Below are positions 1 through 6,890 of a stretch of DNA of 10,199 bases, in pieces. Source of the stretch: JAWVZU01 sp033722075 (GTDB taxonomy: Bacteria; Pseudomonadota; Gammaproteobacteria; Xanthomonadales; SZUA-38); contig JAWVZU010000141.1 of assembly GCA_033722075.1 (NCBI GenBank), positions 1 to 10,199 on the forward strand, written 5' to 3'. Under the pieces are notes generated by a model. That model made no database searches and had not been told where the DNA came from. It saw nothing but the letters and a program-made list of their open reading frames with translations. A program made the translations under genes and the position numbers. Within the stretch, counting starts at the first letter, position 1, and every line of letters starts with the position of its first letter.

Positions 1-946
1 CCTGGGACTCCAGCGTGCAGACGAACGATGCCGCAATCGACACGGCCTCCTCGAAGACCAACTCGCCCGACGCATCGGTGAAAGTGTCGAGCACCAGGGC
101 ATGACGCTCGAAATATTCATCCTGGTATTCCTTGACGATCAGCTTGCCGGTGCGCGCGAAGCTCTTCCAGTGGATGCGCTTCAGCGGGTCTCCGGGCCGA
201 TAATCCCGAAGACCCACGAACTCCTCCGAATCCCCCTTCGATGCGGCCAGGGTGACGCCGCCCGGCTGGTAGATGCGTGCGCCCGGAAGATCCATCTCCG
301 GCACGTCGTAGCGCTTCGGCAGCACCAGGAGCCGTTCGCGCCGGGGCAGGTCGTTCAGCGCACGGCACAAGCCCAAGGGGTCGCTGCGGCCGATCGTCAC
401 CGCATCGAACTCCAGGTATCCGCGGCGGTGCGCGAGTCCTTCCATCGTCACCACGGCGCTCTGCCCGGCGGGAAGCTGGTCGAGCTTCTGGACGTCCACC
501 TCCGCAGCCTCGCGCCGCGCCAGGTGACGCCGCCAGTGGGGATAGAGCCCCCGCCACCAGGATGGCGCATCGGCGCGAAATTCACGGTAGGACGGCCGCG
601 GGTCGCGCGGACGTTCCAGGATCTCCAGGCCGCGCTCGTTGTGCGCACCCTGGTTGCTCATGTGACATCGGTAGGTGAAGGACTCGCCCGCCGTCACAAA
701 AGAGGGCAGGGAGCGCGTCGCTTCGAAGCGACCACGAGAGTAGAGCGTCACCAGGTAGGCCACGGCGACCATGGCGACGGCCAGCGTAAAGAGCTGGTAG
801 GTCATGGTCAGGTCCGTATCGATCCCGAGCAGCGCGGCCACGAACGCGCAGAGCAGCACGAAGCGGCCTGCCGGGGTGAAGCGGCGCCGTGACCAGAAGC
901 GCGATCCGGCACCAAAATGGAACACTTTGTAGATCGGGCGATACAT
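1..946 (-). CDS. DUF58 domain-containing protein, 3' end beyond the window
   Basis: The 315 codons read from ATG 946 are open to the left edge, so the C-terminus is missing. Residues about 29-41 and 48-68 form two hydrophobic segments near the N-terminus, the usual membrane hairpin of this family. Residues 82-230 are a poorly conserved beta-rich region. Residues 244-262 carry the DUF58 signature, with GLRDYRPGD followed by RIHWK. The segment after it (ALVLDTF, 283-289) begins the part that in related proteins resembles a von Willebrand A fold, but an obvious DxSxS metal site is not visible. The start lies 3 bases after the MoxR stop and has no clear ribosome binding site, which suggests translational coupling. 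DUF58 proteins are regularly encoded beside MoxR ATPases and are thought to be partners or substrates in envelope-related chaperone systems; the exact role here is unknown. Confidence 0.93.
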   Translation of the reverse strand, partial: MYRPIYKVFHFGAGSRFWSRRRFTPAGRFVLLCAFVAALLGIDTDLTMTYQLFTLAVAMVAVAYLVTLYSRGRFEATRSLPSFVTAGESFTYRCHMSNQGAHNERGLEILERPRDPRPSYREFRADAPSWWRGLYPHWRRHLARREAAEVDVQKLDQLPAGQSAVVTMEGLAHRRGYLEFDAVTIGRSDPLGLCRALNDLPRRERLLVLPKRYDVPEMDLPGARIYQPGGVTLAASKGDSEEFVGLRDYRPGDPLKRIHWKSFARTGKLIVKEYQDEYFERHALVLDTFTDASGELVFEEAVSIAASFVCTLESQ

Positions 947-949
947 CGG

Positions 950-1900
950 TCAGGCGGGTACGGGTATCTCCCGCCGAATATCATCGAGCACGCTCTCCGG
1001 GGTAATTCCGGAGAACCGGGCCTTTGGATTGAGCACCAGCCGGTGGGCGACTACCGGGACCAGCAGCTCATGGAGATGATCCGGGGTAACGAACTCCGAT
1101 CGGTCGACCAGGGCCAGGGCCTTTGCGGCAGAGATCAGGTTCAGGGAGGCCCGAGGACTGGCGCCCATCTGGACGTTGCGCGCCTGCCGCGTCGCTCGCA
1201 CCAGCGAAACGGCATAGTTCTGGAGTTCATCGGAGATATGCACCTCCCGCACGGCGCGCTTCAGTCCGATGACGTCTTCCGCTGATACGCAGGGCTGCAC
1301 CGAGTCAAGCGGGTGCTCGCGGCGCTGGGCCTGAACGATCGCCACCTCGGAATCCTGATCGACGTACCCGAGGCTCAGCCGAACTGCAAACCGGTCCATC
1401 TGCGCTTCCGGCAACGGATAGGTCCCGCGGAACTCCACGGGATTCTGGGTCGCGATGACGAAGAACAGGTCGGACAGTCGATAGGAAGCCCCTTCCACGC
1501 TGACCTGGTTTTCCGCCATGGCCTCCAGCAGGGCGGACTGGGTTCGCGGGGACGCCCGGTTGATTTCGTCGGCCAGCAGGATGTCGGTGAAGATCGGACC
1601 CCTTCGAAAGCTGAAATCCTGGGCCTCCTGATCGAACACCGAGACGCCGAGAATGTCGGACGGAAGGAGGTCCGGCGTGAACTGGACCCGGCGGAAGGTG
1701 GCGCCCAGCGAGAGTGCAATGGCCTTGGCGAGAGTGGTTTTCCCGGTGCCCGGAAAGTCCTCGAGAAGGACATGCCCACCGCTGGCCATCGCCGCGAGAA
1801 TGATCCGCAGCGCTCCACTCTGTCCGCTGATGACCGACTCGACGTTCTCGGCGAGCCGTGCAATGGCGTTCGCGGGGTGAACCCCGGCCTGATCGTTCAT
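950..1900 (-). CDS. MoxR-family AAA+ ATPase
   Basis: A complete 316-residue protein of the normal size for the MoxR family. Walker A is FPGTGKTT at residues 49-56, Walker B is ILLADE at 107-112, and it is followed by the family-typical INRASPRTQSALLEAM stretch. Sensor 1 is at FVIATQNP (147-154), and PEAQMDRF (164-171) is the MoxR arginine region. The C-terminal helical lid contains a conserved segment near residues 250-275. MoxR ATPases hydrolyse ATP to activate or mature other proteins, often with von Willebrand A or DUF58 partners; the DUF58 gene directly downstream fits that. The ATG at 1900 is chosen because a GAGGTGA sequence lies 6 bases upstream and the N-terminus aligns with the family. 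It is the first gene of a leftward operon and probably has its own promoter (see the TATAAT entry). The client of this particular MoxR cannot be told from the window. Confidence 0.95.
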   Translation of the reverse strand: MNDQAGVHPANAIARLAENVESVISGQSGALRIILAAMASGGHVLLEDFPGTGKTTLAKAIALSLGATFRRVQFTPDLLPSDILGVSVFDQEAQDFSFRRGPIFTDILLADEINRASPRTQSALLEAMAENQVSVEGASYRLSDLFFVIATQNPVEFRGTYPLPEAQMDRFAVRLSLGYVDQDSEVAIVQAQRREHPLDSVQPCVSAEDVIGLKRAVREVHISDELQNYAVSLVRATRQARNVQMGASPRASLNLISAAKALALVDRSEFVTPDHLHELLVPVVAHRLVLNPKARFSGITPESVLDDIRREIPVPA

Positions 1901-1906
1901 GAAGTT

Positions 1907-1913
1907 TCACCTC
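1907..1913 (-). promoter_or_regulatory. Ribosome binding site of the MoxR gene
   Basis: On the minus strand this reads GAGGTGA, 6 bases before ATG 1900. It is a strong Shine-Dalgarno match and fixes the start of the MoxR reading frame. Confidence 0.75.
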
Positions 1914-1926
1914 GCTTGCGCCCATG

Positions 1927-1932
1927 ATTATA
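1927..1932 (-). promoter_or_regulatory. Candidate -10 box for the MoxR-DUF58 operon
   Basis: The minus strand reads TATAAT, a perfect -10 hexamer, in the 135-base divergent region between the MoxR and DUF2254-like genes. Transcription would begin near 1920, giving a leader of about 20 bases that contains the ribosome binding site. No good -35 box is present 16-18 bases upstream, so either an activator is needed or the match is chance. For the opposite, plus-strand gene I found only weak hexamers in the same region (TTGAAC at 1983-1988 without a matching -10). Confidence 0.4.
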
Positions 1933-2017
1933 CGCGTGGACCGCGAATGATCGGGTTCGTTTCCCGGCCGAGTGTTTTCTACTTGAACGGGGCGTAAACT
2001 GATCCTGGTGTAGCGAC

Positions 2018-2023
2018 AGGAGG
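2018..2023 (+). promoter_or_regulatory. Ribosome binding site of the DUF2254-like gene
   Basis: AGGAGG is a full Shine-Dalgarno core, but it sits 12 bases before ATG 2036, longer than the usual 5-9. No better-placed in-frame start codon lies between them, so ATG 2036 is kept. Confidence 0.55.
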
Positions 2024-2035
2024 CTGGTCGGCGAC

Positions 2036-3559
2036 ATGAACTGGATTCGGCCGGTGGCGATCGCGGTCATCGCGGCGTTGATGCTGCTGTTTCTCGGCCG
2101 CCTGATCGATTTCTGGCAGCAGCCGGAACTGATCTGGGGGACGTGGAAGGTCGGGGAAGACCCCGATACCGCGCGGACCATCATCATTTCCATGCTGGAG
2201 GTTCTTGCGGGGGTATTTGCGATCGCGATCACGGTGGTGGCGATCATCGTCCAGTTGTCCGCAACCCGCTACACGTCCCGGGTCGTCGACCTGTTTCTCG
2301 CCGACCCGATCAACCGCGCTCTCCTGTTCGCCTATGTGATCCCCCTGATCTTCGGCTTCTGGCTCGCCGATTCGATCACCGAGCAGACCTACTCGCCTTC
2401 TAGCATGACCCTGTTCAGCGTCGTTTCGACGCTGGCGATCGTCCTGGTCATTCCCTATTTCCACTACCTCTTCCGATTCCTGCAGCCGGCCAACATCATT
2501 GCCAAGATCGAGGCGGCGAGCGCACTTTCGATTCGCCAGGCGCGGGATGAACCCGGACGGGCAAGGGAATTGCGGTCGGAGGTCAAGAACTCGATCCAGC
2601 AGCTGAGCGACATCTCCCAGGCCTCGGTGACGCATTCGGACATTTCCCTCGCGCTGGACGGCCTGGAGTCGCTCAAGTCGCTGACGGTGTTCTACCTGAG
2701 GGAAAAACCGCAGTTGCCGGATGCCTGGTTTTCCGTGAATCGGCGAAGCCGGGCCTCGGACGATTCGCCGGAGATCGTAACCCGTGATCCGCTCTGGCTG
2801 GAGATGCAGATCTTCAAGCGCTTCGAGATTGCCTTTACTTCCTCCTTGCGGAAGTTCCGGGATATCACCAGCTGCGCGGCCATCAGCCTCCGCGACATCG
2901 GCGTCGCGGCCGTTCGCCACAACGACGAGGGTTGTCGGGACTTCATCATCAAGAGTTTCAACACCCTCATCATGTATGCGCTGAGCGAGCGGGACATCCG
3001 GACGGCCGTCCATGTCTTCTACCAGTACCGGCTGTTTGCTGCGGAAATGCTGGATCAGTCCGATGTGCTGGCGCGGGTCGCCGAGTATTTCAAGTACTAC
3101 GCGCACAACAGTCAGAAGCGGGGCATCTTCTTCATTACCGATACGGTCGCCTACGACCTGAGAGTACTGATCATGGAGTGTTTCGAGGGCTATCCCGAGA
3201 CCGCCGAGCGGCTCCTGGACAGCTTTCTGCAGCTTGACCAGGAAGCCGACAGTTGGGCCAATGAAAACCGTCTGCGTGGGATTCGCAAGAGCCAGGCCAT
3301 CCTGGGAGCTTTCTTCATCCGTCGGGGACGCGAGGACCTGGCGCGCCGCATTGCCTCGGACATCGAGGACGAAAACCCCGGGTTCCTGCGCACCGTTCGC
3401 GAGGAATTATTTACCCGGACCTTCCAGGAATTCTGGGAGATCGAGGACCGAGGAGTGACCTTCTACCACGTCGGCGACGGCGATCGGGCTTCCATGGAGG
3501 TCTTTTTCAGCTGGATCTTGCCCAACGACGCCGGATCCGGCAAAGCCACCGCGACCTGA
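2036..3559 (+). CDS. DUF2254-like membrane protein
   Basis: A 507-residue inner-membrane protein of unknown function. Four hydrophobic segments lie at residues about 6-22, 52-75, 95-113 and 124-147, followed by a long, charged, mostly helical soluble region (150-507) that is presumably cytoplasmic. The stretch after the second segment (VQLSATRYTSRVVDLF, 72-87, then LADPINRALL) resembles the DUF2254 pattern in which an LALQLASSQFSPR-like sequence is followed by a short loop and a third membrane segment. I therefore place it as a divergent DUF2254-type protein, by recall of the family pattern rather than a search. No catalytic motif is recognisable in the soluble part. It is transcribed away from moxR and runs into the convergent oxidoreductase gene, so it is likely monocistronic. 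A channel-like or mechanosensing role would be speculation. Confidence 0.85.
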   Translation: MNWIRPVAIAVIAALMLLFLGRLIDFWQQPELIWGTWKVGEDPDTARTIIISMLEVLAGVFAIAITVVAIIVQLSATRYTSRVVDLFLADPINRALLFAYVIPLIFGFWLADSITEQTYSPSSMTLFSVVSTLAIVLVIPYFHYLFRFLQPANIIAKIEAASALSIRQARDEPGRARELRSEVKNSIQQLSDISQASVTHSDISLALDGLESLKSLTVFYLREKPQLPDAWFSVNRRSRASDDSPEIVTRDPLWLEMQIFKRFEIAFTSSLRKFRDITSCAAISLRDIGVAAVRHNDEGCRDFIIKSFNTLIMYALSERDIRTAVHVFYQYRLFAAEMLDQSDVLARVAEYFKYYAHNSQKRGIFFITDTVAYDLRVLIMECFEGYPETAERLLDSFLQLDQEADSWANENRLRGIRKSQAILGAFFIRRGREDLARRIASDIEDENPGFLRTVREELFTRTFQEFWEIEDRGVTFYHVGDGDRASMEVFFSWILPNDAGSGKATAT

Positions 3560-3564
3560 GGGAT

Positions 3565-5157
3565 TCAGCGGGGACTTTTCAGGATTTCACGTGCCGCATT
3601 GTGGCCGGGTGCGCCGGTCACGCCACCGCCCGGGTGGGTGCCGGAGCCGCACATGTAGAGATTTTCGATCGGGCCGCGATAGGCGCCGTAGCCGAGGATC
3701 GGACGGGCACTGTAGAGCTGGTCCAGGGTCAACTTGCCGTGGAAGATGTCGCCGCCGACGAGACCGAATTTCCGTTCCAGGTCCAACGGTGAAAGCACCA
3801 TGCGGCCCAATACGCTGGCCTTGAAGTTGGGCGCCCAGGCATCGACCGTGTCGACGATGAGGTCGGCGACTTCTTCGCGGTGGTCGTCCCAGGTTTTTCC
3901 GCCCGGCAGGTCGTAGTCGAAGTGCTGGCAGAACAGGCTGGCAACATGCCGGCCGGGCGGTGCAAGCGTGTCGTCGACCGTACTGGGAATGAGCATTTCG
4001 ATGATCGGGCGGCGTGACCAGCCATGGCGCCGCGCATCCAGGTAGGCCTCTTCCATGTAGCGCATGGTCGGCGCGAGGATGATGCCCGCCTGGTGGTGCA
4101 GCTGCTGATCGGTGCCGGGCGCGCAGGTGAAATCGGGCAGTTCCGAGAGCGCAACATTCATGCGAAAGGTTGCCGAGCCGCATTTGTAACCTTGAATCCG
4201 TTTCAGGAATTCCCCGTCGAGCTCGTCTGCGTCGATCATCTGCAGATAGAGCAGGCGTGGGTTTACCCCGGAAACGACGCGCTGGGCCGCAATGCGCTCG
4301 CCGCTCTCCAGTTCCACGCCGGTCGCTCGGCCGTCGGCAACCAGCACCTTCCTGACCGAGGCCTCCGTCGAGATCTCCACGCCCCGCGCCTCGGCCTCCC
4401 GGGCCATCGCTTGCGTGATGGCGCCCATCCCGCCGACGGCGTGGCCCCAGTTGCCTTTCTTGCCGTTGACCTCGCCAAAAACGTGGTGCAGCAAGACATA
4501 GGCGGAACCCGGGGTATAGGGACTTGCGTAATTGCCCACCACCGCGTCGAACCCGAACACGGCCTTGATGTGGTCGTTCTCGAACCAGCCATCGAGGACT
4601 TCCGCTGCGCTCTTGGTAAACATGTCCAGTACGTCGCGGCGAACGTTCATGGGCAGCTTCTTGAGGCGACCGCCGAGACGGATGGCCCGCCAGACGTCCG
4701 CCAGGCCGCCCCCGAGGTTGGCCGGCGTTTCCAGCAGCGACTGGCGCAATACGTCGGCGACACCCTCCAGCATTTCGTAGTAGGCGGGCAGTCTTTCCGC
4801 GTCGTGGTTCGAGAACCGGGCGAATTCCCGCTGCGTCGCCGCCAGGCCGCCACCGACCTTGATGCCCTCCTCATCGGAGATCGGGAGAAAGTTGGACAGC
4901 GGGCGGTCGAGGATCTTCAGTCCGTGTTCGGCCAGCCTCAGATCGGCGATGATCCTGGGATGCAGCAGACTGACCGTGTAGCTGGCCACGGAATTGCGAA
5001 ATCCGGGGTGGAACTCTTCGGTGACGGCGGCACCGCCGACCACCCCTCGGCGCTCGAGGATACGCACCTTGAGGCCCGCCGCGGCGAGATAGCAGGCGCA
5101 GACCAGTGCGTTGTGGCCGCCGCCGATGACGACGGCATCGTAGCTGGGTGCTCCCAA
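3565..5157 (-). CDS. FAD-dependent oxidoreductase, PYROXD2/phytoene desaturase-like
   Basis: A complete 530-residue flavoprotein. Residues 6-36 are a Rossmann beta-alpha-beta unit with VVIGGGHNALV (the GHN variant of the dinucleotide motif) ending in the acidic ILERR, followed by VGGAAVTEEF (40-49), which is typical of the CrtI/PYROXD2 group. The C-terminus (about 500-525) has the second FAD contact, GSGTHPGGGVTGAPGHNAA. It probably oxidises or desaturates a hydrophobic substrate; the bacterial PYROXD2-like members are mostly uncharacterised, and no carotenoid genes are nearby to suggest phytoene. No membrane segment or signal peptide is seen, so it is cytoplasmic or peripheral. The start is TTG 5157: no in-frame ATG precedes the Rossmann motif, and a GAGG sits 6 bases upstream. 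It is convergent with the DUF2254-like gene and divergent from the substrate-binding-fold gene. Confidence 0.93.
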   Translation of the reverse strand: MGAPSYDAVVIGGGHNALVCACYLAAAGLKVRILERRGVVGGAAVTEEFHPGFRNSVASYTVSLLHPRIIADLRLAEHGLKILDRPLSNFLPISDEEGIKVGGGLAATQREFARFSNHDAERLPAYYEMLEGVADVLRQSLLETPANLGGGLADVWRAIRLGGRLKKLPMNVRRDVLDMFTKSAAEVLDGWFENDHIKAVFGFDAVVGNYASPYTPGSAYVLLHHVFGEVNGKKGNWGHAVGGMGAITQAMAREAEARGVEISTEASVRKVLVADGRATGVELESGERIAAQRVVSGVNPRLLYLQMIDADELDGEFLKRIQGYKCGSATFRMNVALSELPDFTCAPGTDQQLHHQAGIILAPTMRYMEEAYLDARRHGWSRRPIIEMLIPSTVDDTLAPPGRHVASLFCQHFDYDLPGGKTWDDHREEVADLIVDTVDAWAPNFKASVLGRMVLSPLDLERKFGLVGGDIFHGKLTLDQLYSARPILGYGAYRGPIENLYMCGSGTHPGGGVTGAPGHNAAREILKSPR

Positions 5158-5163
5158 GTTCGG

Positions 5164-5167
5164 CCTC
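5164..5167 (-). promoter_or_regulatory. Ribosome binding site supporting the TTG start of the oxidoreductase
   Basis: On the minus strand the sequence is GAGG followed by 6 bases and then TTG 5157. Since the Rossmann motif begins only a few codons later and no ATG is available in frame, this short Shine-Dalgarno site is the main support for a TTG start. Confidence 0.55.
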
Positions 5168-5235
5168 GCTCGCGAAACAGGACGCTATCCTGCCACAATC
5201 CTGGGGTGACGGGCGTCTTTGCTCAGCTGGGTCTA

Positions 5236-5266
5236 TTGGCGTACGGTGTGCGCGATCGCTTGTAAT
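5236..5266 (+). promoter_or_regulatory. Weak candidate promoter for the 5319-8168 gene group
   Basis: TTGGCG (5236-5241) could be a -35 box and TGTAAT (5261-5266) a -10 box with one mismatch, but the spacer is 19 bases. It lies in the 161-base divergent region and would start transcription near 5273, about 45 bases before ATG 5319. No stronger pair was found. Confidence 0.25.
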
Positions 5267-5308
5267 GAACTCGGGCCAAACTTGGTCTGTTGCGGTGTTG
5301 ACCATGCC

Positions 5309-5313
5309 AAGGA
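5309..5313 (+). promoter_or_regulatory. Ribosome binding site that decides the start at 5319
   Basis: AAGGA lies 5 bases before ATG 5319. An in-frame ATG at 5304 overlaps this site and has no Shine-Dalgarno sequence of its own, and the farther upstream in-frame starts (5265, 5148) add sequence unlike the family. Confidence 0.55.
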
Positions 5314-5318
5314 CTGGA

Positions 5319-6197
5319 ATGTCAGACCCCATCCGCCTGCGCGCCGGCGGCGTCCACGAACACTACAACTTCATCTGGCACCGTCCGGAAACGGTCCGCT
5401 GTTGGGCGCATGCCGGCGTGGCGGTGGACTGGACCGATTACCCGGGCGGCACGGGCGCGATGGTTGCCGCGCTCGAGGCGGGCGAACTGGACCTGGCGCC
5501 GGTACTGACCGAGGGCGCCGTGGCTGCTGCGGCCCGGGGTGCAACGATCAGGATCATCTCGACCTATGTCGAAAGCCCCCTGCGCTGGGGCGTACACGTG
5601 GCGGAGGCGCATCCGGCCCAGTCTATCGACGATCTCCGCGGCACGACCTTTGCCATAAGCCGCGAAGGCTCCGGCTCGCAGCTGATGGCTGCAGTGATGG
5701 CCGAACAGCGGGGATGGCCGCTGGAATCGCTGAAGTTTGCGACGGTGGGAGACCTCGAGGGAGCCAGAGCGGCGCTGCCGCGCGGAGAAGCCGACGGTTT
5801 CCTCTGGGAGCTCTACACGACCAAGCATCTGGTTGACAGCGGCGAATGGCGTCGGATCGGTGTCGTCACCACGCCCTGGCCTTCCTTCGTGATCGTCGCT
5901 GCGGAGCGGGTCATCGAAGATGAGCCGGAAGCGCTGCTCAAGGTCCTGCGTTGCCTCGATGCCGCCTTCGCGGCGGTCCGTCGGTCGGATGCGGAGGCCT
6001 TCATCGCAAGTCGCTACGAACTGCTTCCGGAAGATGTCGCCAGCTGGCGGTCGCAGACCGAATGGCGCCTGGACTGGCGGCACCCGGAGCAGGATCTGTG
6101 TCCGGTCGTGGGTCACCTGGTAAAGGCCGGCCAGTTGGAGGCACGGGTGGATCCGGCAACGGTCAGCGCACGACTTCTCGACAAATTGCGTGAATAA
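5319..6197 (+). CDS. Substrate-binding-protein-fold protein without signal peptide (SsuA/THI5-like, CA3427-type)
   Basis: A 292-residue protein resembling the ligand-binding component of ABC importers of the NMT1/THI5/SsuA type. Visible family-like blocks are GGVHEHYNFIW (10-20), DWTDYPGGTGAM (37-48), PVLTEG (61-66), SPLRWGVHV (86-94), ISREGSGSQLMA (113-124) and FLWELYTTKHLVD (161-173). The sequence begins directly with the first beta strand (RLRAGG). There is no signal peptide or lipobox, and no permease or ATPase gene lies beside it, so it is probably cytoplasmic. From memory, the same blocks occur in a small family named after Candida albicans CA3427, which has the periplasmic binding fold but no export signal; its ligand and role are not known to me. 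The next gene, msrA, begins 11 bases after the stop, and a potential ATG even overlaps the stop codon, so the two are probably co-transcribed. Databases may call it simply an ABC transporter substrate-binding protein. Confidence 0.87.
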   Translation: MSDPIRLRAGGVHEHYNFIWHRPETVRCWAHAGVAVDWTDYPGGTGAMVAALEAGELDLAPVLTEGAVAAAARGATIRIISTYVESPLRWGVHVAEAHPAQSIDDLRGTTFAISREGSGSQLMAAVMAEQRGWPLESLKFATVGDLEGARAALPRGEADGFLWELYTTKHLVDSGEWRRIGVVTTPWPSFVIVAAERVIEDEPEALLKVLRCLDAAFAAVRRSDAEAFIASRYELLPEDVASWRSQTEWRLDWRHPEQDLCPVVGHLVKAGQLEARVDPATVSARLLDKLRE

Positions 6198-6198
6198 T

Positions 6199-6204
6199 GG
6201 GAGA
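6199..6204 (+). promoter_or_regulatory. Ribosome binding site that decides the msrA start
   Basis: GGGAGA lies 4 bases before ATG 6209. The earlier ATG at 6197, which overlaps the upstream stop codon, would start within this site and has no Shine-Dalgarno sequence before it. Confidence 0.5.
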
Positions 6205-6208
6205 CGGT

Positions 6209-6859
6209 ATGACGAAGCAGAATCTCATGAACGAATGCGACATCAGTCATCGGCTGCGTGACCTGGGCGATTTTCCGGCGCCCCCGCAAGACATTCCCGA
6301 CAGCGGCTCGGAACAGGAGGTGGTGCTGGGCGCCGGCTGTTTCTGGTGCGTTGAAGCGGTTTTCAAGGAGATCGACGGCGTCCTCGAAGTCGAGTCGGGC
6401 TACGCCGGCGGCACGGAGGAGTCCGCCGATTATCGGACCGTCTGCAGCGGAACGACCAACCATGCCGAAGTCGTCCGGGTCCGCTTCGATCCGGCGCGAG
6501 TAACCTTCGGAGAGATCCTGAAGGTATTCTTCTCTGCCGCCCACGATCCAACCCAGCTGAATCGACAGGGAAACGACCGGGGTACGCAGTATCGCTCGGC
6601 TATCTTCTATGCCTCCGACGAGCAGAAACGGGTCGCGCAGGCCTATATCGATCTGCTGAACGAGCAGCAGATATTCGGCAGCGACGTGGTGACGACCCTA
6701 GAGCCTCTGGACGGTTTCTACCCGGCCGAGGAATATCACCAGAACTATGCCGAGCGAAATCCGGATCAACCCTACATCGCGGCCATTTCAGCGCCGAAGG
6801 TGCAGAAGCTCCGCTCACTCTATCCATCTGCATTGAAGGGCGACATCCCGACGAGTTGA
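6209..6859 (+). CDS. msrA: Peptide-methionine (S)-S-oxide reductase MsrA
   Basis: A 216-residue MsrA, close to the size of the E. coli enzyme. It reduces the S epimer of methionine sulfoxide in proteins, with electrons from thioredoxin. The catalytic motif is GCFWC at residues 43-47, with Cys44 as the nucleophile. It is followed by SGYAGG (63-68), by VCSGTTNHAE (78-87) with the conserved His-Ala-Glu, and by the EEYHQNY-x3-NP block near the C-terminus, all MsrA hallmarks. The N-terminal 35 residues precede the fold, carry Cys10 and do not look like a signal peptide, so the enzyme is cytoplasmic. No cysteine follows Cys79, so the C-terminal recycling cysteine of E. coli-type MsrA is absent; Cys47, Cys79 or Cys10 would have to resolve the sulfenic acid. 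ATG 6209 is preferred to ATG 6197 for its ribosome binding site. The gene sits between a binding-fold protein and a diguanylate cyclase, with short gaps on both sides. Confidence 0.96.
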   Translation: MTKQNLMNECDISHRLRDLGDFPAPPQDIPDSGSEQEVVLGAGCFWCVEAVFKEIDGVLEVESGYAGGTEESADYRTVCSGTTNHAEVVRVRFDPARVTFGEILKVFFSAAHDPTQLNRQGNDRGTQYRSAIFYASDEQKRVAQAYIDLLNEQQIFGSDVVTTLEPLDGFYPAEEYHQNYAERNPDQPYIAAISAPKVQKLRSLYPSALKGDIPTS

Positions 6860-6890
6860 TGGATAATGGCCCCAGGAGTGGGAGTCGTCC

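Noticed and set aside
101..892. A 263-residue open frame on the plus strand.
   Set aside because: The minus strand here encodes the DUF58 signature in a frame open to the window edge; the plus frame is its shadow.
1979..3106. A 375-residue open frame on the minus strand, opposite the DUF2254-like gene.
   Set aside because: It is rich in D, R, G and Q, with no hydrophobic core pattern, and the plus strand encodes regular membrane helices with a ribosome binding site.
5178..5192. Inverted repeat CAGGA-CGCTA-TCCTG in the divergent region, considered as an operator.
   Set aside because: A 5-base arm is common by chance in GC-rich DNA and no second copy or promoter overlap supports it.
4024..5265. 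A 413-residue open frame on the plus strand, opposite the oxidoreductase gene.
   Set aside because: It is the antisense shadow of a gene with both FAD motifs; no family pattern is visible in it.
5148..5318. Extension of the binding-fold protein to GTG 5148 or ATG 5265.
   Set aside because: The added residues do not resemble a signal peptide or the family, the 5148 start would overlap the divergent gene, and AAGGA directly precedes ATG 5319.
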